Shown here in pieces: positions 1 to 10,060 of a stretch of 64,000 nucleotides of DNA. The translations under genes and the position numbers were made by a program. Origin of the DNA: Rhipicephalus microplus. Its lineage: Eukaryota > Arthropoda > Arachnida > Ixodida > Ixodidae. The notes under the pieces were generated by a model. The model was not told the origin of the DNA, ran no database searches, and saw only the letters and a list, made by a program, of their open reading frames with translations. Location: NCBI RefSeq assembly GCF_043290135.1, contig NC_134700.1, positions 161,520,053 through 161,584,052 on the forward strand, written 5' to 3'. The stretch's first letter is position 1. Every line of letters begins with the position of its first letter.

Positions 1-1
1 G

Positions 2-361
2 GTGGATCCTTGGGAGGTAGGTCAAGTAGAGAGTCTCCCCCCCCCAGCTTGCTCCGTCCTGCCAATAACTTTCGCCGCGTCCCTTCACATAACTAAATCC
101 TCGACCCCTGATCCTCTCTCGGAAATAGCACGTCTACGTCAGCACATGGAGGGGCGTTGCGAACGCCTGCAAAAGCAAATGATCGAGCTGGTAGCAGAAA
201 TGGGCGCCAGTATGCAGGCAGCAATCGATAAAATAGAGCGCCGCATGGAAATCCTTCAAATTGAGATGATGGAGCGCGTCCAGCCATGTATAGAACGAAC
301 GCTCGCACGTGCCACCACCATGCCAGATACCGAGACTAAACTTCATCAAATCTCTCGACCG
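2..361 (+). pseudogene. N1 ORF1, C-terminal part
   Basis: The frame is open from the first bases to the Gypsy A insertion. Residues about 45-105 form a charged, heptad-like helical stretch (HMEGRCERLQKQMIEL onward), consistent with the coiled coil of a non-LTR ORF1 RNA-binding protein. After Gypsy A the same frame resumes at 10061 and runs without a stop into the endonuclease start (LVVWQWNCRG). ORF1 and ORF2 are therefore fused or overlapping at this point. No zinc knuckle is visible in the part present. It could also be an N-terminal extension of ORF2. Confidence 0.5.
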
Positions 362-362
362 T
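359..362. repeat. Gypsy A target site duplication, left copy (CCGT)
   Basis: CCGT at 359-362 immediately precedes the TG of the LTR, and CCGT recurs at 10057-10060 immediately after the other LTR. A 4-bp duplication is typical of Ty3/gypsy integration. It shows that the two 725-bp LTRs belong to one insertion. Confidence 0.9.
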
Positions 363-1087
363 TGTTATGAAGCGCGCCTCCAACGACGTTACGAAGGGCG
401 CCACAAAATCTCACCTCTGCTCTCAATGTTATGAAAGACGGCGACGCCAACACGGTCCCGAAGGCGCCACTGCATCGAACTCCACCGGGAAGGTCACCAG
501 CCGTTTGGTAGCGTAGGTTTCTCAGCGCGCGACTGCTTCTGCGAGGAGCTGATAGACGAGCGGACGAGACGACGGTGAGTTAAACAAGGCTTATGTACAG
601 CATTTATAAAGAGGCGTTACAAATTCGGCACTTGGGCCGACAGCTTAGAGACCCGAAGAGCCGAGCTCTCCTCTCTAACACATAGGCCTACTGCTCGCGC
701 CGCGCCGCAGGGCTTTGTTTATATGCACCGGGTGGATACTTGTAGTAACCAAATGTCCAACCAGAAGCGCCGCCGGTCGTGAGGTCAGACTCCTCCAATG
801 GGGTCACCGCTGGGCCGCGCCATTCTCATCAAATCTGGAGCCGCTGCGCAGCACGTGGCTGCATCCAAGGACGACTGACGTCACCACGCATTGCGTCAGA
901 CTCGCCAGAGAGGAAGGCGCCGGCTCGCTGGCTGATGTGACTCACTGTGCGTGCGCGGCAGAAAGGCACCATCGCGTGATGGCGCCGTTGAGTCGTTCAT
1001 CGCGTCAGGCGGGCTCGCGTGCTGGCCTTGACACAGATTGTCTTTTTCAGAGGCATGGACGTTCGCTGTGGACTCGCAGGCATAACA
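363..1087 (-). repeat. Gypsy A 3' LTR
   Basis: 725 bp. Read on the minus strand it starts TGTTATGCC and ends in ...AACA, giving TG/CA ends. It has the same length as 9332-10056 and is closely similar. It contains a TATAAAC box (minus strand, near 716-724) and a run related to ACATAAGCCTTGTTTAACTC upstream of the R/U5 border. The related LTRs of Gypsy B are in the opposite orientation at 21414 and 24607. Confidence 0.92.
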
Positions 1088-1660
1088 GCACCCCCGCCGC
1101 CAAACAATGCGCCGGAAAGACGAGCTGCTTCCACGTGGCTCGGATGTCAGGCGCGCTCGTTCGCCAGGTTCCTCCAGGTTCGCCTCCAGGGCCATGGGGA
1201 GAATGCAGCTCCAGACTCTGTTCCGGGAACACATCCCATTCTTGAGGACAGATCCCAGCTCCACTGGCTTGTCGCCACAACTTGTCGGCCAGCTTCGCTC
1301 GTCTCTTCTGAACATCTTTGGTCTCAGCACTTGTCGATGGTTCTGCAACTTGTCAAGAACGGTTCGACAACAGACAACACACGACACAAGCAAGTGGCCT
1401 CGGTCACCCGACAGAACACCAGACAAAGTATAGTACAACATATACCTAGCTACGTGTTTATCGGAATTTCGTTCCCTCTACATCAAGAGGCACATGTGGG
1501 GCACAAGACTTAAAATGAGAACTCGAATATTTACACGTACAATAACTTAACGAAATAGAATAGAACATAAAGTTGGCCCCTTGAGCTCATTCTGGACGAG
1601 AGCGCTCAGCTAAGGCCCTGATGCGGACAAAATTTTGCCCCGAATCGCCAGCGAGAAACC
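1088..1660 (-). other. Gypsy A 3' internal noncoding region and polypurine tract
   Basis: This region lies between the end of the N2 insertion and the 3' LTR. It corresponds to Gypsy B 24030-24606, with the same order of GC-rich and GT-rich blocks. The bases next to the LTR read GGCGGCGGGGGTGC on the element strand and are the candidate plus-strand primer (polypurine tract). Short open frames here in several phases show no domain and are not conserved in Gypsy B. Confidence 0.7.
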
Positions 1661-1674
1661 AAAAGGCGGAGAAG
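1661..1674. repeat. N2 target site duplication, one copy
   Basis: AAAAGGCGGAGAAG at 1661-1674 matches AAAAGGTGGAGAAG at 4456-4469 with one difference. Gypsy B carries this Gypsy A-family sequence once and uninterrupted (around 24028-24041), which is the empty site. A 14-bp duplication is typical of target-primed insertion of a non-LTR element. Confidence 0.85.
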
Positions 1675-1833
1675 TGAGAGAGAGATAAAGATCAAAGGAA
1701 AGGCAGGGAGGTTAACCAGACGCATATCCGGTTTGCTACCCTGCACTGGGGAAGGGATAAAGGGGAGAAAATAGGTTGCAGAAAGATGAGAAGGTACACA
1801 CAATCACGAACACACTCGGGGAGCACACACAGT

Positions 1834-2838
1834 CTACAGGCGGTCGCTCAGGTTTGTTGACTTAAGGTAATGTAGCAGTGCTTTAGCTACTTTCTGCGCA
1901 ACTGAGGCAGATGCCCAAGGTCCTAGTATCTTCTGCACACAAAATGGTCCGGGGTCAAGTCGATTCAAAACCATCCGGAGCTGGCATCGCTGTGTGTCGT
2001 AGCAAGCGCAGCTGCACAGGACGTGTTCGATGGTCTCTTCAGCTCCGCAGTAGTCGCATGTAGGAGTGTCTGCCACACCAATGCGAAAGGAGTACACCTT
2101 TGTAAATGCAACACCCAACCAAAGGCGGCATAACAGTGTCGCATCGGAGCGGGAAAGTTGTGATGGTAGCTTTAGCTTGAGCGAAGAATCCAGTTCATAA
2201 AATTGACACCTTCGGAAGCTGGTAGACGACCAGAACGTGCGTGTGAGATCTCGAGCCAGCAAGTAAAGTTGTTTTGCTGCATCATTCCTTGATAGAGGGA
2301 TTGGGACTACACGGGTTTCTTGATGGGCTGAGCGGGCTGCATCATCGGCTAATTGATTTCCGGTAATACCGATATGTCCAGGCAGCCATTGATATATAAT
2401 ATCATGCCCTTGTGCTAGAGCTTCATGATGGCAATGTCTTATTTCTTGTACCAGTTGGTCATGACTCCTCCTACGCATGGCAGACTGCAAACTCTGAAGC
2501 GCTGCCTTCGAATCACAGAATGTGACCCATTTTCCTGGACGTTCTTGAACGAGATATTGTAAAGCAGCCCTTATAGCAGCAGGCTCTGATGCCGTAGATG
2601 TAGTCATATGCGACAACTTAAACTTGATTGTCATTTCTGCAGCCGGAATTACAGCGGCACCTGATGAGCTGCTGGATGAGACGGACCCATCAGTGTATAT
2701 CTGCGTTCGGTCTAAGTACAACTCATGTAATAATAGCAGTGTTGCTTCTTCAATGCTACTCTGGAGTGACTGCTTTTCTTTTTGATTCCAGGAATTTCTA
2801 GACGTACTTGCGGCTGGTCGAGGCACCACAAAGGACAT
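1834..2838 (-). pseudogene. N2 ORF2 C-terminus: RNase H domain and terminal Cys/His motif
   Basis: The open frame has the RNase H start IYTDGSV (catalytic Asp), a Glu in TASEPAAI, Asp in FCDSKAAL and the ending LPGHIGITGNQLADDAA, giving the order expected for an RNase H domain (about residues 45-180). A late CDYCGAEETIEHVLCSC element is the Cys/His cluster found near the C-terminus of many I/R1-type ORF2 proteins. It overlaps the thumb frame 2712-3428 in another phase, so a frameshift near 2750-2800 separates the domains. RNase H would degrade the RNA template during second-strand synthesis. Confidence 0.85.
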
Positions 2839-3548
2839 GCCGTTCTTGCAGCTGGTGTATATCCTGATGGAATGCTGTTTAGGTGCTTGACTATGACGTC
2901 TGAAAACGTAGCACGTGGTCTTACGGAAGGTAAAAGGGCCAAGGGGTGGTCGGGGACACGGCTAGCATGTCGAATGTGCGCTCTGAGGCAATCCACAACT
3001 ATACATGTCCTGACCGGATGGTCTTTGGCAAACATTATTGTGGCATAAGTAGAAGCGCATCGGGGCAGTCCTAGGCAGATACGCAGTGCCTGACCCTGCA
3101 AACTCTCCAATGAATGAGTATTCGATTTGCAAGTGTTAGTCAGTACCGGCAAGCTGTAGCGCAATAGACCCAGAAATAGGGCCCTGTACAGCTGTAGCAT
3201 GGAGGCCACAGAAGTTCCCCATGCTTTACCGCACAAGAATTTCATGATCTGCACAATAGATAGCAGTCTCTTCTTCAAGTACGCACAATGTGGGCTCCAC
3301 GAAAGACTTCTGTCGATTATTATGCCCAGGAAACGATGCGTCCGTTCATATTTGACACTCTGCCCATTGATGTAAACAGGGTATGGCGTCATTGGTTTGC
3401 GTGTAAACGCCATCAACGCGCACTTCACAGTTGATATAGTTAGGCCTTGTTTCTGAAGGTAGGCTGTTGTGAGGGTTGCTTCCCGCTGTATTCGTGCACG
3501 AACCTGAGGGCGAGTAACTACAGCACTCTAGTGGCAAATATCATCGGC
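2712..3548 (-). pseudogene. N2 ORF2 palm end, thumb and connector
   Basis: Just after the stop at 3551-3549 the frame reads ADDIC, the remainder of the YADD catalytic box. It then passes another stop and continues as the long frame from 3428 (KCALMAFTRK, FLGIIIDRSLSW, ALRICLGLPRC), which are standard post-catalytic motifs of I-type RTs. The end of the frame (PGIKKKSS) leads toward RNase H after a frameshift. Confidence 0.8.
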
Positions 3549-5036
3549 CTATATGGATAGGCACACCGACTTTGGCAGAACCTTCACCAGACCAATGAGG
3601 GTCACATTGAACAATGTGGGGCTTAAAACACCTCCCTGAAGTACTTCGCAGTAGGTGTAATGTTGGGAAGTTGTACCCTCATATGTTTGTACAAAGAAAC
3701 ACCTTCCAGTTATATAATCTTTTATCCATTGAAACATTCGTCCACCAATGCCCATTGCTGCGAGAGAAGTGAGGATGACATCGTGAGCTACATTATCATA
3801 TGCACCCTTCACGTCAAGAAAGAGTGCCACTGATATGCGCTTGCGACTTTTTTCTTGTTGAACAAATATCGATAAGTCAAGGACACAGTCAATGGAGGAG
3901 CGGCCCCGACGAAAGCCTGTCATGCAAGAAGGGTATTTGGTGTATCGTTCCAAGTACCACTCGAGACGAAATAGAACCATTCTTTCCATCACTTTTCCGA
4001 GGCAGCTTGCGAGGGCAATAGGGCGATACGCTGTCAAGTCCCATGGTGATTTTCCTGATTTCAAAAGTGGTATTAATCGACTTATTTTCCATTCTCGGGG
4101 AACACTGCCGCTGAGCCAGGAGTTGTTGAAGCATGTTAAAAGTTCTTTTCTGGCTTTTTGTCCAAAGTGTCCCAACGCACTATAAGTAATACCATCAGGA
4201 CCTGGCGATGACATGCGCTTAGAAGCGACTAACGCACCTTCCAGTTCTTCCATGGTGAACGGAATGTCCATTTCTGGTAATCGCGTCTCAGGAACGATCA
4301 CGGCGTCGATTCTCTCGTTCCTAATATTCCCGGCAACTCTCGTGCAAAATTCTTCAGCCACCTCAAGTTCTGTTTTTCCATGATGGAGTGCCAAAGCTTT
4401 AAAAGGGTGCCGTTGTTGTGGAGAGGAGCGAAGAAGGTACTTACTAAACTTACTAAAAAGGTGGAGAAGGTACTTACTAAAGGCATGGCTCAATGCGTCT
4501 GCATTACCGTTTAGCTTTCCTTTTTTGTAGCGAACGTCAAAGTTGTGCTGTTGGAGTATCATGCTCCACCTAAGTAACCCACCACTTTTAGGCGACATGT
4601 TATTTAACCAGGTTAGAGGACAGTGGTCCGTTTCAATCACAAACCTCGAACCGTAGACATAACAAGCTAGCTTTTGAACGGCCCACACGAGGCAAGTGCA
4701 TTCCTTTTCAGAGGTACTGTATGCCTCTTCCCTGCCGCTGAGTTTTTGACTTGAATACAAAGCTGGCCTTTTGTTACCAGCACTGTCTTCCTGGCACAAT
4801 ACAGCTCCCATGCCGCGATCACTCGCGTCGCATTGAATCACAAATATCTTAGAGAAATCGGGTGCCATGAAAACGGGCTTTTTGCTTAGGGCCTGTTTTA
4901 GCTGGCAAAACACATTCTCCTTTTCTGACTCCCATACTGCTTTAACCGGCTCGGATTTTCGAAGTGCGTTAATTAGAAGGCTGGCCATGCTAGAGTAATT
5001 TTGCACGTAATGCTGACAGTATCCAGCCAGGCCCAA
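3549..5036 (-). pseudogene. Chimeric ORF: Gypsy A RNase H fused to N2 reverse transcriptase
   Basis: This is one uninterrupted 495-codon frame. About residues 1-190 are Gypsy A RNase H (QCDASDRGMGAVLCQED, TSEKECTCLVWAV, ETDHCPLTWL, NADALSHAF). After the insertion point at 4469/4455, about residues 205-495 are N2 RT: SSPGPDGITYSALGH, LIPLLKSGKSP, YRPIALASCLGKVMERM, GFRRGRSSIDCV, FLDVKGAYDNVAHD (motif A) and LQGGVLSPTLFN (motif B). The frame stops on TAG exactly at the Tyr of YADD (3551-3549). The fusion is an accident of in-frame insertion. No function is implied. Confidence 0.85.
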
Positions 5037-5044
5037 GAAAGTCC

Positions 5045-5900
5045 TTATCTCAGGTTTTGTGGTTGTCGTGGATAGTTCACGACGGTGGCTACCTTAATTT
5101 CTGAAGGTCTACGGCGGCCACGCTCCCCAACGTGCCCCAGGTAAGACACCTTGCCACACCCTAGGTGACATTTAGTAGGTTTCACGGTAAGGCCAGCCTC
5201 TTTCAACCTGTTCAGCACGACGCGCAAATGCTCGACATGTTCTTCCCAGTTGTTGGAGAAGATGGCGAAATCGTCAAACTACGGCAGAGCGAACTCAGAG
5301 AGGCCTTTAAGAACGCGGTACATTAAGCCTGAAAAACAAAAGAGCGCATTTTTCAATACAAAGCTCAGCTTAGGTGGACGATACGTTCCAAATGGAGAAA
5401 CAAATGCGGTATAGCGGCTAGAACGCTCTGTAAGGGGGACTTGCCAATACCCTCGCACGAGGTCTAACGTGAAATTATAGCTGGACTGTGGCACAGTTTC
5501 CACCCTCTCCTCTAGGTTTGGTATCGGGTAAGTTTGGTCTCGAGTTATGGCGTTAAGACGCCGATAATCGATGCATGGCCTTGGATCGTTTCCTGGCACC
5601 TGAACCAATATTAGAGGGGATGTATAGTCACTCTCGCCAGGTAATATGACTCCCGACTCCAGCATTTTAGCGATCTCCTCTTTCATGATTTACTTTTGCA
5701 CAGGGGAACAACGACACGGCTTGCTACGGATTGGCTGCTCACAAGTTAGCTCCATATCGTGTTCGATCACCGTCGTGTTTCCGGAAGTGTCCGAAAACAC
5801 GTCTTCAACCTCGGAAACAATCCTTCTCAGGTCCTCCTTTTGTACTTCACTTAACCTAGGCTCTCGGTTCAACTGTTTCAAGATTACTTCCGATCCCCTA
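5045..5900 (-). pseudogene. Gypsy A reverse transcriptase
   Basis: RT blocks appear in order: SEVQKEDLRRIVSEVEDVFS and IEHDMEL (pre-finger region, 5900-5740), MKEEIAKMLESGVILPGES (5686), PRPCIDYRRLNAITRD, FTLDLVRGYWQVPL (motif A), SRYTAFVSPFGTYRP, then *FDDFAIFSNN (catalytic box, 5281-5255), LKEAGLTVKPTKCHLG and YLGHV. A stop sits at the border of the finger region (about 5690), a TAG replaces the Tyr of YxDD (5281-5279), and frameshifts follow near 5230 and 5040. The enzyme would copy element RNA into DNA; this copy cannot. Confidence 0.88.
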
Positions 5901-6343
5901 TCGATTACATCACTAGAACTCAAAATTTCTGCTCCCTCTTCCTCTGAAGCATTCAACAGCAGATTTACGACCACTTGACGTTGAACGTATGGTTTCATCA
6001 ACTTACTGTGGTAAATTTTGTTCGGCCGCCTTTCTAATTTCACCTCATAATTGGTATCAGAATGCTTCGATATTACTTTGGCGGGCCTTTTCCTATGAAC
6101 CTCAAGCTTGTTCTTTTTGGACGGCCGCAGCAGCATTACCTGACTACCAACTTCAAAAGCACGCTTCTTCGCCGATTTGTCGTAGCACTCCTTCGACAAC
6201 ACTTGTGCAGCCTTCATGTGGCTTTCCACTAGAGCTTTCGTTTTTCCAAGCCTCTGAAGGACGTCTAGAACATACGCAACTACAGTAGTGTCCTCATCAA
6301 AACCCTCCCAGAACTCGCGCAGCATCCGCAATGGTGTTCTCAA
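5690..6343 (-). pseudogene. Gypsy A integrase C-terminus running directly into RT N-terminus
   Basis: The single frame starts in the integrase tail (ALVESHMKAAQVLSKECYDK). It continues through a GPY/F-like module (VGSQVMLLRPSKKNKLEV, PAKVISKHSDTNYEVKLE, KIYHSKLMKPYV) and then about 60 residues later enters the RT N-terminal region (LSEVQKEDLRRIVSEVEDVF, IEHDMEL). This is the physical evidence that integrase precedes RT. The same junction is in Gypsy B at 23431-23916. Confidence 0.88.
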
Positions 6344-7176
6344 CTCCTGCCATAGAGAAGCTCTGCAGGGCTAAAACCAGTGCTCTCACGAGGAGCTGAT
6401 CTCAAAGCAAACATAGCGGGAGAAATACACGCTTCCCAGTCGCATTTGCGCTTGTACCAAAGAGCTCTCAGTATCCGTTTCAGAACGGAATGCATACGCT
6501 CTACCGGATTAGATTGCGGGCGATGGATCGAGCTGCGCACTACTTTTATTCCGCATTTATCCATAAAGGTAGAGGTAAGGCAGCTGGTGAAGACACTACC
6601 ATTGTCGCATTGGATTTCAGAAGGAAACCCGACGCGTGCAATTATAGATAGCAGTGCATCCACGACATGAGGGGAATTGAGCTCCTTAAGTGGTATTGCT
6701 TCCGGAAATTTCGTGGCTACACAGAGAGCCGTCAGGATGTACCGACAACCTTGCCTTGACTCTGGCAGTGGCCCGACGATATCAATTACTAGGCGCCGAA
6801 AAGGTTCTGTGATAATTGGCACAATCTTCACGGGTGCATTCCACTTGTCAGTGGATTTCCCCGCTCTCGGACAAGTGTCGCATGAGCGTACAAAGTCTTC
6901 GATATCCTTCCAGCATTTCGGCCAATAAAACTCAAGGGAAACTCAAGCCTTGGTCTTTATTATGCCGAGATGCCCTTCCGATGCGTTTTCATGCGCCAGT
7001 TCCAATAGTTGGCGACGATACTTTTGTGGCGCCAAGAACTGCTCATACTTGCGACCTTGCAAATTTGTGTAGCTCCGATACAAAAGCCCTGCTTTCTCAA
7101 AAAGGAAACATTTTTTTCCCCCAAGTTTACGCTTTCCATTGGCGCTTTTATCGAGAGGTCCCCACGCTGCTCTCAA
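6340..7176 (-). pseudogene. Gypsy A integrase: zinc-binding and DDE core domains
   Basis: The N-terminal zinc-binding part has HENASEGH (7176-6943) and, after a TGA near 6942, CDTC. The core (6831-6340) reads VIDIVGPLPES (first Asp), IQCDNGSVFTS (second Asp), RPQSNPVERMHSVLKR (Glu), then SAPRESTGFSPAELLYGRS. The catalytic D,D,E residues are all present. The protein would insert element DNA into the chromosome. The order H2C2, DDE, GPY-like C-terminus is complete, but stops and a frameshift near 6340 break it. Confidence 0.88.
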
Positions 7177-7823
7177 ATGAGCGTTTCTCGATCAACCCTC
7201 GACAGCTCACTCCAACTTTCCTCTACAGGCGAGAGCGTTGCACCCCTCTCGCTCTGACTCAATGGCGCCATGTCGTCTTCGCCTGCTACGGAAACCGCAC
7301 CAGTCGCTTCGGCGACGGGCCGCTCGAGTGACTGCTCAAATGACTCACACGGAGAATTTCGTGTCTGAGGTTCCCTTGACTCACCGCCAAGGTCACACAG
7401 ATCTGCTGCTTTTGAACTTGTTTCACAACATTGAACAAGATCAAGCTCCCGCGAAAGCTTCCGCGCTTGCGATCGCGTGAGGGCCATGTACGCTAAGTTG
7501 GGGAAGAACGATTTACCCTTCTCTTTGAGAAGCTGCTCTGAATTGTTAGAGAAAATATAAGGAAACCGATCTGGAAGCGCGGCAGACACAGCCGCTTCGG
7601 TGCGAAGTTTACCGAACGGGCCTTCAATGGCAACCGTAGCGATTGGTAAGCAAGCACTCTGCTCCTCGGCGACTTGCCTGATCCACGCGCATTCTCCTGT
7701 AAAGTCATCCGGAGACATCAATGAAGGATGGACAACGTCCATTGTTGCGGCTGAGTCACGAAGTGCAAGACACGTTTTTCTATTCACACTAAGTTCTTGG
7801 ATATACGGCTCTAACAACCGCAT
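7173..7823 (-). pseudogene. Gypsy A protease and linker
   Basis: A retroviral-type aspartic protease is suggested by LALRDSAATMDVVHPS: the active-site triplet reads D-S-A where D-T-G or D-S-G is usual. Downstream come ATVAIEGPFGKLRTEAAVS and LPDRFPYIFSNNSEQLL, then an acidic Ser/Glu-rich linker (PLSQSERGATLSPVEESWSE) leading to integrase. Gypsy B has the same DSA triplet. The protease would cleave the polyprotein; whether DSA is active is unknown. Confidence 0.75.
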
Positions 7824-8176
7824 GTTCTTTTCCGATTCTCGGATTGTTGCAAAAGCAATCTTTTGCTTACAGTTTATCGCGATGTGCCCTTCCTTTTTGC
7901 AGTTGTAGCAGATTAGCGGCTTCCGTGATTCAAACGTCCGTGTGGTATCAGTGCGTTCTTTAGGAACCTCACTCGATTTCTCCGGTTCCGTTTGCCCTTA
8001 TCCTACAGTGTCCTTCGTAAGAGACGGGGTCTTCTTGAAATTACGGTGCGGAGCGGGTTTCCGTTGATCAGGTTTCTTTGAAAAGCCCTCTTTCCTTTCA
8101 TCCTTTTCAACGCGCACTGCCCTGCTATGCAACTATCGGCGAGTATAATACTCATCAGCTAACTCTGCTGCTCTGT
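7824..8176 (-). pseudogene. Gypsy A nucleocapsid part of gag with one CCHC zinc knuckle
   Basis: The minus strand around 7910-7869 reads CYNCKKEGHIAINC, a perfect C-x2-C-x4-H-x4-C knuckle that binds element RNA. It lies between the gag capsid frame (ends 8177) and the protease. The segment between is broken by stops and phase changes, so no long frame covers it. Confidence 0.75.
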
Positions 8177-9026
8177 TTAGCTGTACTTGATCAAGTTGTC
8201 CTGCAGCCAAAGCTTGACATCCTCCTCGATGCAGCGGTAGAATTGCTCCAAAGCAATGCATTCTACCACTTTATCGCGATCGTCATAAACACCTTCGCCC
8301 TTGTGCCATTCAATTAAATCGGCTTTAAGACGAAACACGAAGTCAACGTGTGACTCATTCCCTTTTTTAACATACCGGAACCTTTGCCTGAAAGCCTCGG
8401 GTGACAACCTATAACGTCTCAAGAGCACTTCCTCAACCTCGTCATAGCTCTCAATTGCTTCCCTCGACAAGCAAGTTATCGTGTCGGACCCTTCTCCGGG
8501 AAGAAGAGCTAACAGGTTCTGCGCCCAAAGAGACCGCTCTAAAGCATTTGGCTCACAGACGTGTTCAAACTTGACGAGATACTTCGCCATGTCCTCGCCC
8601 AGTACGAACGGTGGCAGTTGGTCCCGAATTCTATAACCGCTGACCTGAATCGTCGGAGAAGCTACGCTAGGCGCCTGCGAACACTGTGGGATTGCCAATT
8701 CCGAGGCAATCCCACAGTGCGCCTCGAGTTTCAACTCGAGGCGCTCCTAGTCTTTCGGCCTCCTTGCGCTCGCGACGTTCGCGCCTTTCAGCTTCTTCAC
8801 GTTCGCGAACTTCTTGCCTTTCAGCTTCTTCACGTTCGCGAGCTTCTCGCCTTTCGGCCTCCTCGCGGCGTGCTTTGATATCCGCCCAGGCCTCATCGAT
8901 TTCCTCAGCCGACACTCCTTCATCCTTCATGATCTCAAGGATCGCTTGCTTTCGTTTCGCACGGCCCAAAGTAATGGCGAGTTCCTCACAAATTTCGATG
9001 AGTTCCCTCACTTTAAGGTTCTCCAT
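8177..9026 (-). pseudogene. Gypsy A gag with SCAN-like C-terminal domain
   Basis: Starts MENLKVRELIEICEELAI, a SAP-like helix pair, followed by a long Glu/Arg-rich coiled coil (EEAERREAREREEAERQE region). In a second phase (8734-8177) it reads ELP-type capsid helices, then LSPEAFRQRFRYVKKGNES, ADLIEWHKG, DKVVECIALEQFYRCI and VKLWLQDN. The FRQRFR...LEQF...W pattern resembles the SCAN domain, which is reported to descend from Gmr1-type gag. This supports the clade assigned from domain order. The phase change falls within two perfect hairpins at 8682-8744. Confidence 0.8.
8682..8744. repeat. Two adjacent perfect hairpins inside gag
   Basis: 8682-8696 (CACTGTGGGATTGCC) pairs perfectly with 8705-8719, with an 8-nt loop. 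8719-8730 (GCGCCTCGAGTT) pairs perfectly with 8733-8744, with a 2-nt loop. The two hairpins abut and share base 8719. They coincide with the break in the gag frame, so they are probably a later duplication or inversion scar and not a functional element. Confidence 0.85.
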
Positions 9027-9331
9027 CGTTCACACTATCCTCTTGCTGATTGCCCCTGTTAAGAATATACTTGCCGTATCCACTACAAGTCTACTAGCAA
9101 GACGCACAAGCAATTTTTAACACTGCCATGTTTACACCCTCCGCATTAACCTTGGTTTCAAAGCACTCTGACTTTGCTTTAAACGATCAAAGCTCACTCT
9201 AATGCTTCACACAGCCCTTCCCTAAACTACTAAAACCTGAGCTAGAGTAGTCTGGTGAACTGAGGGGAACACATCAGGCACTCACCGCATCGATGTTGTT
9301 GACGCCGGCTGATCCCGCAGCTGCCAACCAC
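9027..9331 (-). other. Gypsy A 5' leader and primer binding site
   Basis: The leader lies between the LTR and the gag start. On the element strand, the bases after the LTR read GTGGTTGGCAGCTGCGGGAT. TGGCAGCTGCGGGATC (9326-9311) begins with TGG and looks like the complement of a tRNA 3' end carrying CCA. The same string follows the Gypsy B 5' LTR at 22167. The tRNA species was not identified. Confidence 0.7.
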
Positions 9332-10056
9332 TGTTACGAAGCGCGCCTCCGACGACGCTACGAAGGGGGCCACGAAATCTCACCGCTGCTCTCACTGTTA
9401 CGAAAGACGGCGACGCCAACACGGTCCCGAAGGTGCCACTGCTTCGAACTCCACCGGGAAGGTCACCAGCCGTTTGGTAGCGCAGGTTTCTCAGCTCGCG
9501 ACTGCTTCTGCGCAGAGCTGATAGACGAGCGGACGAGACGACGGTGAGTTAAACAAGGTTTATGTACAGCATATATACAGAGGCGTTACAAATTAGGCAC
9601 TGGGGTCGACAGCTTAGAGACCCGAAGAGCCGAGATCTCCTCTGTAACACATATGTCTACTGCTCGCGCCGCGCCGCAGGGCTTTTTTTGTATGCGCCGG
9701 GTAGATTCTTTAAATAAATGTCCAACCAGAAGCGCCGCTGGTCGTGAGGTCAGACTCCTCCAATGGGGTCGCCGCTTGGTCACGTCATTCTCATGAAATC
9801 TGGAGCCTCTGCGCTGCACGTGGCTGCACCAAAGGACGAGTGACGTCGCCACGCATTGCGTCAGACTCACCAGACAGGAAGGCGCCGGCTCGCTGGCTGA
9901 GGTGACTCACTGTGCGTGCGCGGCAAAAAGGCACCGTCGCGTGATGGCGCCGTTGAGTTAGTTGTTCATCGCGTCTGGCGGGCTCGCGTGCTGGCTTTGT
10001 CACAGATTGCCTTTTTCGGAGGCATGGACTTTCGCTGTGGACTCGCAGGCATAACA
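9332..10056 (-). repeat. Gypsy A 5' LTR
   Basis: 725 bp, with TG/CA ends on the minus strand. The same LTR family occurs at 21414-22161 and 24607-25354 in opposite orientation, so this copy forms a long inverted pair with Gypsy B about 11 kb away. It carries a diverged TATA region; the box seen in the 3' LTR is changed here. Confidence 0.92.
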
Positions 10057-10060
10057 CCGT
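10057..10060. repeat. Gypsy A target site duplication, right copy (CCGT)
   Basis: CCGT follows the LTR end directly and matches 359-362. Confidence 0.9.

Larger units (their letters stand above)
1675..4455 (-). mobile_element. N2: I-group non-LTR retrotransposon nested in Gypsy A
   Basis: 5'-truncated insertion (5' end at 4455) carrying reverse transcriptase, thumb and RNase H, with a short TCTC-rich 3' end instead of poly(A). The 14-bp duplication flanks it. The presence of RNase H downstream of RT points to the I/R1-type supergroup. Only one ORF2 is present and there is no ORF1 or endonuclease. Confidence 0.85.
363..10056 (-). mobile_element. Gypsy A: full-length Ty3/gypsy element, Gmr1-like domain order
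   Basis: Two 725-bp LTRs (363-1087 and 9332-10056) flank an internal region read on the minus strand: primer site (9331-9311), gag (9026-8177), CCHC knuckle (near 7869-7910), protease (7823-), integrase (7176-5990), reverse transcriptase (about 5900-5045) and RNase H (5036-4470). Integrase lies before reverse transcriptase. This is the copia-like order known in Gmr1-group gypsy elements, and not the usual gypsy order. Stops and frameshifts break most domains, and N2 is inserted at 1675-4455. Target duplication is CCGT. The related Gypsy B copy shows the same junction, so the order is not a local rearrangement. Confidence 0.92.

Noticed and set aside
41..50. Homopolymer C runs (41-50, 25488, 54061) as regulatory motifs
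   Set aside because: No conserved context among them; most likely slippage tracts.
715..1513. Open frames of 164-181 codons across the Gypsy A 3' LTR and flank
   Set aside because: They cross the LTR/internal border, overlap each other on both strands and are not kept in the other LTR copies.
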